A stretch of DNA of 64,000 bases from Pseudarthrobacter equi (GTDB lineage Bacteria; Actinomycetota; Actinomycetes; Actinomycetales; Micrococcaceae), in NCBI RefSeq assembly GCF_900105535.1, contig NZ_LT629779.1:3162001-3226000 (forward strand). Reading direction: 5' to 3'. The notes below the pieces were generated by a model. It worked only from the letters and a program-made list of their open reading frames with translations, searched no databases and was not told where the DNA came from. This document shows positions 26,830-35,747 of this stretch, piece by piece. Position 1 is the first letter of the stretch, and every line of letters starts with the position of its first letter. A program made the translations under genes and the position numbers.

Positions 26830-27465
26830 CTAGTCGGCGTCCTCCGGCCAGCCCTCGGGCTCCGGCAGGGCGCCGGCTTTGTCGTCTCCGGCTCCGCGGC
26901 CGTTGGCCAGGCCGCGCGCGGAGGCAAAGGACACCCCTTCAAGGAATGCTTTCGCCCGCTGCGTTTCCGGGTACGCCTCGAGCAGCTTCCAGAACGCGGC
27001 GTTGTGCCCGGCCACGAGGAGGTGCGCGAGTTCGTGCAGCAGGACATAGTCAATGACCCACTGGGGCATCGGCTTCAGCTTGTCCGAAAGCCGGATGGTG
27101 CCCTCCGCCGGGGTGGCGGAGCCCCAACGTGAATTCTGGTTGCTGACCCACCGGACGGAAGCCGGAGCTGACCGTCCCCCCAGGTACTGGGCAGAAAGGT
27201 GGGCGGCGTGGGCCGCGAGGGCGGCATCGGACGCCGGCCGTTTCCTGCCCGCCGCGCTGCGCCGCTCCCCCTGCCGCTGCAACTTTGCCAGCATGCGCCG
27301 AACCCACTCGGTTTCCTGGGCCGAGGTAAACCGCGCAGGGATGGCGACGACGGCAGTCCCATCCTCCCAAAACGCAGCCACCGTACGGGTCCGGCGGGAA
27401 GACCGCCTGACCTCCACCGGCGCGCCGTCGGCTGTGGTCAGTGTGGGCGGCCCGCCGGACCTCAC
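26830..27465 (-). CDS. YgjP/SprT-like metallopeptidase (DUF45, M48-like)
   Basis: The 211-residue protein has the zinc-binding LLHELAHLLVAGHNAAFWKLL, the HExxH plus downstream His pattern of the YgjP (DUF45) family. Upstream blocks NQNSRWGSATPAEGTIRLSD and PMPQWVIDYVLLHELAH are characteristic. The start is GTG 27465, overlapping by four bases the stop of the uvrD2 gene, so the two are translationally coupled. The substrate is unknown. Confidence 0.9.
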   Translation of the reverse strand: MRSGGPPTLTTADGAPVEVRRSSRRTRTVAAFWEDGTAVVAIPARFTSAQETEWVRRMLAKLQRQGERRSAAGRKRPASDAALAAHAAHLSAQYLGGRSAPASVRWVSNQNSRWGSATPAEGTIRLSDKLKPMPQWVIDYVLLHELAHLLVAGHNAAFWKLLEAYPETQRAKAFLEGVSFASARGLANGRGAGDDKAGALPEPEGWPEDAD

Positions 27466-29615
27466 AGCTCGGTGCTCTCGGTCAGCACCCGCAGGACGTC
27501 TTCGCCGTACTTCTCAAGCTTTGATGGACCCACACCCGCCAGGCCGGCAAGGTCCTCGATTGATGCCGGCCTCGCCTCGGCGATGGCGGTCAGGGTGGCG
27601 TCGGTGAAGACCACGAACGCTGGCACATCGGCAGAGAGTGCCACTTCACGGCGCCAGGTCCGCAGGGCTTCGAACGTCTGTTCCTCGTAGCTGGGCGGGC
27701 ACGCATTGCACCGTCCCACCTTGCGCTCCGCGCCGGAGGACAGCATGCTGCCGCAGACCCTGCACACTGCCGGGGCGGCAGCCTTCCGCCGTGGAGCCGG
27801 GCCCTTCCCGCGGGTGCTGGACGTGGCCACGGAATTGGGACGGAGTCCGTCAAGGAACCTGGACGGTTTCCGGTTTGCCCGGCCGCCCGGCGTCCGCGCC
27901 GTACTCCAGGACAGGGAAAGGTTCTCCCGCGCACGGGTGATGCCGACGTACAAAAGCCGGCGCTCTTCATCCACCGATTCCGGGGAATCGGCGAAGGAGA
28001 TGGGCATCAGGCCTTCACTGAGGCCCACCAGGAACACCGCGTCCCATTCCAGGCCTTTTGCGGCGTGCAGGGACGCCAGGGTGACGCCCTGCACTGTGGG
28101 GGCGTGCTGGGCGAGCGAACGTTCCTGGAGTTCGTTGACGAAGTCCGCCAGTCCGAACTCCGGTCCACGGACCTGGACCAGCTCATCGGCGAGGGCCACC
28201 AGTGCCGCCAGGGACTCCCACCGTTCCCGCAGTGCACCGCCGCTGTGCGGGGCGGAGTCCGTATACCCAAGGGAGGAGACGATGTCCCGGACCAACTGCC
28301 CGAGCGGTTCGCTGGCTCCCTCTTCACTCACCGCCCTGGTGGCGGCACGCAGCTGGAGGATGGCGTCCCGTACTTCCTTGCGGGCAAAGAACCTCTCGCC
28401 GCCGCGGAGCTGGTAGCCGATGCCGGCGGCGGCCAGTGCCTGCTCGTAGGCCTCGGACTGCCCGTTGGTGCGGAAAAGGATGGCAACTTCGCTTGCCGGG
28501 GTGCCGGCGTCGAGCAGTGCCTTGATCTTTTGGGCGACGGTGGCCGCCTCGGCTTCGTCGTCGGTGCACTCGGTAAAGGTGGGCACCGGGCCGGCGGGAC
28601 GCTGCGCCACCAGTTGCAGGGGCGCGGCCCACGCGGCATCCGCTGCCGGACCACCGCTGCGACGTCCGCCCAGCAGGTCGTTTGCCAGCTTCACCACCTG
28701 GGGTGTGGACCGGTAATCGCGGATCAGCTTGACCACGTTGGCCTGCGGGTACCGGGCCTTGAAATCCAGGAGGTGCCGGGGCGAGGCGCCGGTGAAGGAG
28801 TAGATGGTCTGGCTTGCGTCGCCCACCACGCAGAGTTCGTCCCGGCCACCGAGCCAAAGCTCCAGCAGCCGCTGCTGCAGGGGCGAAACGTCCTGGTACT
28901 CGTCCACCACGAAGTGACGGTACTGCTCCCGGACGGTGGCAGCCACTTTCTCGTCCTCCTGCAGTATCCCCACGGTGATGAGGAGGACGTCCTCGAAGTC
29001 GATGACGTTGCGGTCTGTCTTCACGTCCTCGTAGGACTGGAAGACGCGGGCCACGGCGGTGAGGTCGAAGCCGCCCGGGGCGCCCCTGTCCTGGGCGTTT
29101 TCCAGGTAGTTGGCCGGGGTCAGCATGGAAACCTTGGCCCACTCGATTTCCGAGGCGAGGTCGCGGATGGAAGCCCTGTCAGTGCTGAGCCGCAGCCGGC
29201 GGGCAGCCTCCGCCAGGGTCTGTGCCTTGTGCTCCAGGAGGTTCGGCAGCGTGCCGCCAACGGCCTGCGGCCAGAAGAACTGCAGCTGGCGCAGCGCCGC
29301 CGCATGGAACGTCCGGGCCTGCACGTTGCCTGCCCCAAGGTCCCGGAGCCGGCTTCGCATCTCCGCCGCGGCCCGCGCCGTGAAAGTCACGGCCAGGAGC
29401 CGCTGCGGTGTGTAGACGCCGGAGTGGACCCCATAGGCGATGCGGTGGGTGATGGCCCGGGTTTTTCCGGTTCCGGCACCTGCCAGGACGCACAAGGGTC
29501 CGTTCAGGGTGCTGGCCACCTCGCGCTGTTCGGCGTCCAGCCCGCCCAGGATGCGGTCCTCCAGTGAGGCAGTACCGTCCTGCGAAAGGGCTCCGGTGAA
29601 GTTGTCTGTAGTCAC
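27462..29615 (-). CDS. uvrD2: ATP-dependent DNA helicase UvrD2 (SF1A, HRDC)
   Basis: The 717-residue 3'-5' helicase has Walker A GAGTGKTRAITHR near residue 47, motif Ia AVTFTARAAAEMRSRL, motif II FVVDEYQDVSPLQ and VVGDASQTIYSFTGA, and motifs V/VI SLHAAKGLEWDAVFLVG and LLYVGITRARENLSLSW. A tetracysteine linker (CRVCGS...CNAC) follows, then a C-terminal HRDC domain (about 640-717). This linker plus HRDC architecture is that of actinobacterial UvrD2. It likely acts in DNA repair or replication restart. Confidence 0.95.
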   Translation of the reverse strand: MTTDNFTGALSQDGTASLEDRILGGLDAEQREVASTLNGPLCVLAGAGTGKTRAITHRIAYGVHSGVYTPQRLLAVTFTARAAAEMRSRLRDLGAGNVQARTFHAAALRQLQFFWPQAVGGTLPNLLEHKAQTLAEAARRLRLSTDRASIRDLASEIEWAKVSMLTPANYLENAQDRGAPGGFDLTAVARVFQSYEDVKTDRNVIDFEDVLLITVGILQEDEKVAATVREQYRHFVVDEYQDVSPLQQRLLELWLGGRDELCVVGDASQTIYSFTGASPRHLLDFKARYPQANVVKLIRDYRSTPQVVKLANDLLGGRRSGGPAADAAWAAPLQLVAQRPAGPVPTFTECTDDEAEAATVAQKIKALLDAGTPASEVAILFRTNGQSEAYEQALAAAGIGYQLRGGERFFARKEVRDAILQLRAATRAVSEEGASEPLGQLVRDIVSSLGYTDSAPHSGGALRERWESLAALVALADELVQVRGPEFGLADFVNELQERSLAQHAPTVQGVTLASLHAAKGLEWDAVFLVGLSEGLMPISFADSPESVDEERRLLYVGITRARENLSLSWSTARTPGGRANRKPSRFLDGLRPNSVATSSTRGKGPAPRRKAAAPAVCRVCGSMLSSGAERKVGRCNACPPSYEEQTFEALRTWRREVALSADVPAFVVFTDATLTAIAEARPASIEDLAGLAGVGPSKLEKYGEDVLRVLTESTEL

Positions 29616-29680
29616 GTCTATTGCTCTGTGTCCCGTTGCTGCTTTGTTCGACTGCCGCGCCAGTCTTGTGAATATGGATC

Positions 29681-30739
29681 TCAGACGTCGGCGAGGTCCC
29701 GGATCCGGCCGCCGTACCAGTGTTCAATGAGTGCCCGGGCGATGGAGAGCCTGCTGGAAATGGTGATCTCGCCGCTGAGCACGGCGTCCTGGAGTTCCTC
29801 CCGGCTGAACCAGCGCGCCCTGGTGACCTCCACGCCGTCGGGCGTTGCCACGGCGTCATCGGTGACGGCGGTAAATCCAAGCATAAGGGAGGCGGGGAAA
29901 GGCCACGACTGCGAGCCCAAGTACTGGCAGGCTTTCACGCGGACACCCACCTCCTCGAACAGCTCCCTGACCACGGCTTGTTCCAGCGACTCCCCGGGTT
30001 CGACGAAGCCGGCCAGGGTGGAGAAGTTTTTTGCGTCGGCCGGCCCCCCGCCGCCCAGGAGCAGGCGGCCATCCGGGCCCACCACCGTCACGATGATGGC
30101 AGGATCTGTCCGCGGATAGTGCTCGGACGAATCCGCGGGGCAACGCCGCACCCAGCCTCCGGCCTGCACTTCAGTGGGCGTGCCGCACCGCGGACAGTGC
30201 GTATGGCCGGCGTGCCAGTTGGCAATGGCACTCGCCTCCACAAAGAGCGCTGTCGCCGTGGGACCCAGGCCGGCGGCCACATCACGGAACCCGGCCCATG
30301 AAGCCTCTTCGGGAACGCCTGCCGTTCCCGGCTCGACCGGGGCGGGCAGCACGAACAGCAGCAGTTCCGTCCCCGTGGGAAGATCGGCCGCCGGCAACGC
30401 GGAACCCAGGTAAACCATCAGCTCCGGAACGGTACCCGCCGCCGCCAGCTCCGCGTGCAGGGAGCGGGCGTTGGAAAGGAGCAGGCTGCCCCCGCTCACC
30501 AGCCCTTGCCTGCCTGCCAACACAACCGCCAGGGTGTCCGGAGCGGCCAGGAGCTCTTCCACCATTCCTGCCTTCATCCGTTCCGTGGAGCCCCTGTCCA
30601 CCAGGGCGGGCCGCACCGGAAGCAGGGTGTCGCGAAGATGGTTGGCAGCCAGGAGTCCCGGCCCGTCCGGCATGATGGCTGGTTGCCCTTGGGCGGGCGT
30701 TTCCTGGTGGACGGGCGTGGCAGACTCCGCGTGGCTCAT
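29681..30739 (-). CDS. nudC: NADH/NAD-capped RNA pyrophosphatase NudC
   Basis: This is a 352-residue Nudix hydrolase. The zinc ribbon has HCPRCGTPTEVQAGGW, but its second pair is not the usual CxxC: RRCPADSS supplies one Cys. Then come the NudC-specific HYPRTDPAIIVTV and the Nudix box GFVEPGESLEQAVVRELFEE, followed by YLGSQSWPFPASLMLGF, the SQPWPFPxS motif of NADH pyrophosphatases. It cleaves NADH and the NAD cap of RNA. GGTGGAG precedes the ATG. Confidence 0.95.
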   Translation of the reverse strand: MSHAESATPVHQETPAQGQPAIMPDGPGLLAANHLRDTLLPVRPALVDRGSTERMKAGMVEELLAAPDTLAVVLAGRQGLVSGGSLLLSNARSLHAELAAAGTVPELMVYLGSALPAADLPTGTELLLFVLPAPVEPGTAGVPEEASWAGFRDVAAGLGPTATALFVEASAIANWHAGHTHCPRCGTPTEVQAGGWVRRCPADSSEHYPRTDPAIIVTVVGPDGRLLLGGGGPADAKNFSTLAGFVEPGESLEQAVVRELFEEVGVRVKACQYLGSQSWPFPASLMLGFTAVTDDAVATPDGVEVTRARWFSREELQDAVLSGEITISSRLSIARALIEHWYGGRIRDLADV

Positions 30740-30872
30740 GACTCCACCGTACTGACTGGGACTGACATTTGAACATTTTGGCCCCGTTGGGTATCCCCCT
30801 GTTTTGCACGTATCTGGAGACTCGCCGCTACCGGACCGGCGTCTTGGACGGCGGGCAATCTACCGTGGGACG

Positions 30873-32213
30873 GTGAGAAGAAAACCGATTGAACTGGCAG
30901 CCGTTGCAACCGCAGCAGTCCCCGGACTGACCCCGACGGCAGTTAGCTCCGCTCCGGATGATCCCGCGGACTTCGACTCGGCGCTGCTCCTTGACTCCGA
31001 AGGCAAACGCTGGCGCGTCAGGTCACCCCGCCATGCGGAAGCCAGCGCCCGGCTGGAAACGGAATTCCTCGTCCTTCGTGCCTTCGCTCCTGCCATCCGG
31101 GCTGAACTGCCGTTCCTCATGCCCACGGTGGCTGGCAGCGTCCGGCTGGGAACCCTGAGCACCTTCGTCTACTCGCACCTGGCCGGCAGCACCCGCAGCG
31201 TTGAGGACCTCACCGCCGGCCCGGCTCCGCTGGCCCGGGAGATCGGCGCTGCCCTGGCAGCCATCCATGACCTTCCGAGGTCGCTGGTCAGCAACGCCGA
31301 CCTGCCCAGCTACACCCCCAATGAGTTCCGCCAGCGGCGCCTTAATGAGCTGGACCAGGCGGCCACCACCGGCAAAATTCCTTCGGCGCTGCTGCTGCGC
31401 TGGGAACACGCCATGGAAGACGTGTCGCTCTGGCGCTTCAATCCCTGCGTGGTGCACGGCGACCTGCACGAGGACAACCTCCTGGTGGAGGGCCAGCGCG
31501 TCACGGCAGTCACGGGATGGACCGATCTGCGGATCGGCGACCCCGCCGACGATTTCGCATGGCTGGTGGCCTCCAACGAACAGGACTTTGTTGACGCAGT
31601 CCTGGCTGGCTACACCGCCAGCCGCCGCGACACCCCGGACGCGCACCTGCTGCGCCGGGCAGCCCTGTCTGCGGAGTTTGCCCTCGCCCAGTACCTGGTC
31701 AAGGGCATCGCCGCGGGGGACGCCGAAATGGTGGCCGAAGCAGAGGGCATGCTTGAAACGCTGGCCGCTGACATCGCGGAGCACGGAGGCCAACCCATCA
31801 GTGTCGAACCCCAGCCGCCAATCCAGCCAGGGCAGACGGCCGACGTGGCGCCGGCAGGTTCGGGCGCCGGCACCGCATCGGACACCCAGTCCCCGGAGGG
31901 CCAGTCCCACGCGGGTTCTTCCACGCAGGAAGCGCTCGACGGCGGCCCGGCGGCGGGAATGCCCGCCGTGACGGTTGTTCCGGTGCCGGTCCAGCCCTCA
32001 GTTTCCGCCATTCCGTTGCCGGCGCAAGCAGCAGTTCACGTGACCAGGATTCCTGAGGCGCCTGCCGCAGCAGCAAAGGGCGAGGGCGTGCCGGCCACGG
32101 AGCACGGCAGCGACACGGCTTCCCCGGCCGACGCGGACCAGGGCGCCGGCAGAGCAGGAGACGATACCTCCACTGCGGCCCTTTCCGTCATCAAAACCAA
32201 CCCCGGCCAGTAA
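30873..32213 (+). CDS. APH/ChoK-like phosphotransferase with low-complexity tail
   Basis: The protein has 446 residues from GTG 30873; the upstream frame extension adds no conserved sequence. Residues 1-300 form an aminoglycoside phosphotransferase-type kinase fold with catalytic loop VVHGDLHEDNLLV and the DPADDFAWL metal site. Such genes near the AdnAB locus are commonly called macrolide or aminoglycoside kinases, but the substrate is unknown and resistance should not be assumed. The last 140 residues are Pro/Ala/Gly/Gln-rich and probably disordered. Confidence 0.85.
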   Translation: MRRKPIELAAVATAAVPGLTPTAVSSAPDDPADFDSALLLDSEGKRWRVRSPRHAEASARLETEFLVLRAFAPAIRAELPFLMPTVAGSVRLGTLSTFVYSHLAGSTRSVEDLTAGPAPLAREIGAALAAIHDLPRSLVSNADLPSYTPNEFRQRRLNELDQAATTGKIPSALLLRWEHAMEDVSLWRFNPCVVHGDLHEDNLLVEGQRVTAVTGWTDLRIGDPADDFAWLVASNEQDFVDAVLAGYTASRRDTPDAHLLRRAALSAEFALAQYLVKGIAAGDAEMVAEAEGMLETLAADIAEHGGQPISVEPQPPIQPGQTADVAPAGSGAGTASDTQSPEGQSHAGSSTQEALDGGPAAGMPAVTVVPVPVQPSVSAIPLPAQAAVHVTRIPEAPAAAAKGEGVPATEHGSDTASPADADQGAGRAGDDTSTAALSVIKTNPGQ

Positions 32214-32247
32214 CCGTTCGCTGCCGAGCCCGGCAGCGAACGGTTAC
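32210..32247. terminator. Perfect 17-bp convergent terminator containing both stop codons
   Basis: GTAACCGTTCGCTGCCG and its exact complement surround an AGCC loop. The TAA stop of the plus-strand kinase gene lies in the left arm (32211-32213), and the TAA stop of minus-strand adnB lies in the right arm (32244-32246). One hairpin can therefore end both transcripts. Confidence 0.75.
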
Positions 32248-35200
32248 TGGTTGGCAACAGCCGCGGCAACGATCCCTTCAAGTTCTGCTGCTGTCCCGAG
32301 ATCGTGGGGCCGGACTACCTCGTTGTCTCCCACGTAGAAGAACGCTGCCCGTACCGATTCAACTGGAACGTCCATGAGCCGCGCCCAGGCAAGCCGGTAG
32401 ACAGCAAGCTGTACGGCCCGCGTCTTGAGCCGCGCGCCCGACGGCCTTCGCCCCGTCTTCCAGTCGACCAGATCCCAGCGTCCGTCGGCGTCGCGGAACA
32501 CAGCATCGATCCGACCACGCACCACCACGTCGCCCACCCGGGTTTCCACCGGAACTTCCACGTAGGCAGGCGCCCGGTCGGCCCATTCCGAAGACCGGAA
32601 AGTTGCCACCATGGCGTCGAGGTCGTAAGCGGCATCAATGTGGTCATCAGACCCTGGGGCCTCGCCGAGGTCGAGCATTCCCGCGGAGCCGAAGTAGTCC
32701 TCCACCCATGCGTGGAAGGCTGTCCCCTTGCGGGCGGACATGCCAGGTTCTCTTGGTACGGGCCGGCGGAGCCTGGCCAGCACGGCCGCCGGATCCTCCT
32801 CCAGGTCAACCAGGGTGGAAGCAGAGATGTGGGTTGGCAGGTGGACGTCCTGTCCCTGGGACCGGCGTGAACGGCGTTGCAGCAGCAACGCAGCTTCCCG
32901 GGCCCAGCCGGCTGCCGGGCCGGCCAATCCGGGGTTTTTGGCCGGGTCCTGCTGGGCCAGGAGATTGGCGGGCCCTTTTTCCAGTTCGGCCAGCACCCTC
33001 GCTGCGGCGGCTTCCATGGGTGCCCTGCGCCCTCCGGAGAGACGGAGCCGTTCTCCCGAACGGGGATCAATTGGTCCTTCCAGGGGATCGTAAGGCCAGC
33101 CCGCCACTTCCGTTTCCAGCGTCAGAGGGCTGTTTTCCGGCAGGGCTTCTTCATCGAGTGACAGGGGATGCACGCTTGCACGGGCCAGTGATCCGGCCGC
33201 CGGCACCGCCAAGGTTTCCAGTTCGGCAAGGAAGGGGGACATGGTGCTCCGGCCCGACCGCGAGCCTACCCAGGCAGCGCTGGACACCCACAGGACATGT
33301 TTTGCCCGGGTATAGGCCACGTAGGCAAGCCTGCGTTCCTCCGATTCACCGTGTACCTGCACGGCTGCCTTGAAGTCTTTTTCGGCATCGATCCAGCCCT
33401 TCTGGTCCGGCTGGTCCAGGTCCCATTGCGGGAGGTCGGACCGGTCCCCGCGAAGCGGCCACGGAAGCGCAGCGGTTCCGCTGCTCCAGCGTGAATCCTT
33501 GTCGGTGGGGAAAGCCCCGGCGTTCAGCCCCGGAACGAACACCGCATCCCATTCCAGCCCCTTGGAGGCGTGAACCGTCAGGAGCTGGACGGCTTCCCGG
33601 TTCACGTCCCCGGGCGGGGCCTCGAGGCCGTTTTCCTCAGCAGCTGCTGCCTCGAGCCACGAAAGGAACGCGAGGATGTCCACCCTGTGGGACGTGCGCA
33701 GGAACCCGGCAGCAGCGTCCTGGAAGGCGTCGAGGTTCCGCCGGGCCTGGTGGATGCTGACACCGGGCACGGCCGCAACTTCGATGTCGAGGAGCATGGC
33801 CCGTTCAACTTCGCCCAGCAGGGTGGTGAGGTCATCGCCAAGGTAGCCACGAAGCTGGCGCAGCTCGACGGACAGACGCTGGAGCCTCCCGCGGGCAACC
33901 TCCGTCAGGGACCGCCCGGCGGAGGAGGTCCAGCCCTCGCGGGGCAGCCAGTCAAGGGCTTCGACCAGGCTGGCGCCGTCGGTCAGGTCAGACTCCGGGA
34001 CCGTTCCGTCGTCGTCCCCGGGTTCATCACCCTCCGGACTTGTTGAAAGCTGCCCGCGCCGGCGGGCCAGGTGGCTGGACCAGTCGCGCAGCGCCATCAG
34101 GTCTGCCGGTCCAATCCGCCAGCGGGCACCAGCCAGCAGGCGCATCAAAGCATCGGACCTGCCGGGGTCGGCCAGGACCCTGAGGGTGGCCACCAGATCC
34201 ACCACTTCCGGGGTATCCAAGAGCCCGCCGAGCCCTACAATTTCGTAGGCAATGCCGCGTGCCTCAAACTGCCGGCGGATCGTTTCCATCTGGGCACGGC
34301 GCCGGCACAGGACGGCGAGCGCCGGGGCCACCGACGATCCGTCCGCATTGGTTTCAAAGTCAGTGACCCGGTACTTCAGGACATCGTCCGCGAGCGCAGC
34401 GGCCTCTTCAGCGTCGCTGGCGAAGCGCCCCAGGACCACCCTGCCCTCCACTGCGAACGGACTGGGCTGCAGCGGCGGCACGCTGGCCGCGGCTGTGGCT
34501 CCCCCGCCGGCCGGTCCGCGCTGCGCTTCTGCCTTGGCCAGGGATTCAGACATGACATTGGCGGCGGCCAGGATCGACTTGCCGTTCCGCCAGGCCGTTG
34601 TCAGGTACGACGTGGGGGCCGGCTCCCACTGGGCGGGGCCTTCCGCCGGGCCGGCGCGGACCGGGAACTCGCGGACGAAGTGGAACAGCTGCCCTGCCGA
34701 GGCGCCCCGGAATCCGTAGATGGATTGATTGGGATCGCCCACCGCCGTGACGGCGTGACCGCCGCCGAACAGGCGCGAGAACAGGACCAGCTGGGCATAG
34801 GAGGTGTCCTGGAATTCATCAAGCAGCACCACCTTGTACCGCTGCCGCTCCATGTGTGCCGCGAGGGGAACATCGCGGGCCACCCGGGCGGCCAGGGAAA
34901 CCAGGTCCCCGAAGTCCAGCGCTCCCCTGGCGCGTTTGGCATCCGTGTAGCGGCCCACCATGTCCGCCACGCTGGCCCGCGTCCTCAGCATGCGTGCGAT
35001 GTCCGCGGCTGCCTGCGGCGGATTTTTCTGCTTCTCGGCGAGGTACGGCAGCGCCTCATAGTCGGCAAGCCGGGCCATCAGCCAGGCCTCCACCTCCTCG
35101 GGCTCCTGCAGGTGTTCGGCACATTCGCCGGCCAGCTGGACGACGGCCTTCACGAGGGTGGACTTGGCCGCGCGGAAGTGGCCGTACTCGCCGTCGTACG

Positions 35201-35747
35201 CCTCGACGACTTCGGTGGCGAGTTGCCACGCCTGCGCCCCGCCCAGGAGCACCACGTCCCGCTCGACGCCGAGCCGAAGCCCGTAGTCCGACACGACGCC
35301 GCTGGCGAAGGAATGGTAGGTGGAGACCTTGGGCTCAAGGGCGTCACTGCTGATCATCCCGGCCGGAAACAGGGGTGCGCCGGTGCCCCGGGACGCCACC
35401 CGCTGCAACGCCACGAGTTTGGCCCTGATCCGCGACGCGAGTTCGCCGGCGGCTTTCCGGGTAAATGTCACGCCGAGGACTTCCTCGGGCCGGACCCAGC
35501 CGTTGGCCACCAGCCACACCACACGGTCCGCCATGGTGGCGGTCTTGCCCGAACCTGCCCCTGCAATGACCAGACGCGGCGTCAGAGGCGAGGAGATAAT
35601 TGCCGACTGCTCCTCGGTGGGAACGTTCTTCTCACCCAGCAGGACCGAAAGTTCCTCAGGGCTGAAGCGCACGGGCGGCGGGAATTCGGCGTCAGCAGGT
35701 TCGGCGGTTGGCCGGCCGTCGAGGGGCACCTGCACATCCTGGCTCAT
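32244..35747 (-). CDS. adnB: ATP-dependent helicase-nuclease subunit AdnB
   Basis: The 1167-residue protein joins an SF1A UvrD-like motor to a C-terminal RecB-type nuclease. The motor has Walker A GAGSGKTATM, VTFTRKAAGELASRI, VVLLDEFQDTSYAQL, VGDPNQSIYGFRGAS and TVHASKGLEWDAVFVPGL with AYVAYTRAKHVLW. The nuclease (from about residue 970) has the intact catalytic set GRIDAVFRD and WDLVDWKTG. It has no iron-sulfur cysteines. With AdnA it would form the mycobacterial-type AdnAB double-strand-break resecting enzyme. ATG overlaps the adnA stop by four bases. Confidence 0.94.
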   Translation of the reverse strand: MSQDVQVPLDGRPTAEPADAEFPPPVRFSPEELSVLLGEKNVPTEEQSAIISSPLTPRLVIAGAGSGKTATMADRVVWLVANGWVRPEEVLGVTFTRKAAGELASRIRAKLVALQRVASRGTGAPLFPAGMISSDALEPKVSTYHSFASGVVSDYGLRLGVERDVVLLGGAQAWQLATEVVEAYDGEYGHFRAAKSTLVKAVVQLAGECAEHLQEPEEVEAWLMARLADYEALPYLAEKQKNPPQAAADIARMLRTRASVADMVGRYTDAKRARGALDFGDLVSLAARVARDVPLAAHMERQRYKVVLLDEFQDTSYAQLVLFSRLFGGGHAVTAVGDPNQSIYGFRGASAGQLFHFVREFPVRAGPAEGPAQWEPAPTSYLTTAWRNGKSILAAANVMSESLAKAEAQRGPAGGGATAAASVPPLQPSPFAVEGRVVLGRFASDAEEAAALADDVLKYRVTDFETNADGSSVAPALAVLCRRRAQMETIRRQFEARGIAYEIVGLGGLLDTPEVVDLVATLRVLADPGRSDALMRLLAGARWRIGPADLMALRDWSSHLARRRGQLSTSPEGDEPGDDDGTVPESDLTDGASLVEALDWLPREGWTSSAGRSLTEVARGRLQRLSVELRQLRGYLGDDLTTLLGEVERAMLLDIEVAAVPGVSIHQARRNLDAFQDAAAGFLRTSHRVDILAFLSWLEAAAAEENGLEAPPGDVNREAVQLLTVHASKGLEWDAVFVPGLNAGAFPTDKDSRWSSGTAALPWPLRGDRSDLPQWDLDQPDQKGWIDAEKDFKAAVQVHGESEERRLAYVAYTRAKHVLWVSSAAWVGSRSGRSTMSPFLAELETLAVPAAGSLARASVHPLSLDEEALPENSPLTLETEVAGWPYDPLEGPIDPRSGERLRLSGGRRAPMEAAAARVLAELEKGPANLLAQQDPAKNPGLAGPAAGWAREAALLLQRRSRRSQGQDVHLPTHISASTLVDLEEDPAAVLARLRRPVPREPGMSARKGTAFHAWVEDYFGSAGMLDLGEAPGSDDHIDAAYDLDAMVATFRSSEWADRAPAYVEVPVETRVGDVVVRGRIDAVFRDADGRWDLVDWKTGRRPSGARLKTRAVQLAVYRLAWARLMDVPVESVRAAFFYVGDNEVVRPHDLGTAAELEGIVAAAVANQ

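Noticed and set aside
25206..27053. 615-codon Ser/Arg-rich minus-strand frame
   Set aside because: Composition is typical of a third-frame shadow, opposite the zincin-like gene and overlapping the YgjP-like gene.
30873..32213. Antibiotic-resistance gene call for the APH-like kinase
   Set aside because: Only the general kinase fold is recognisable. The chromosomal context is core genome, and nothing identifies an antibiotic substrate.
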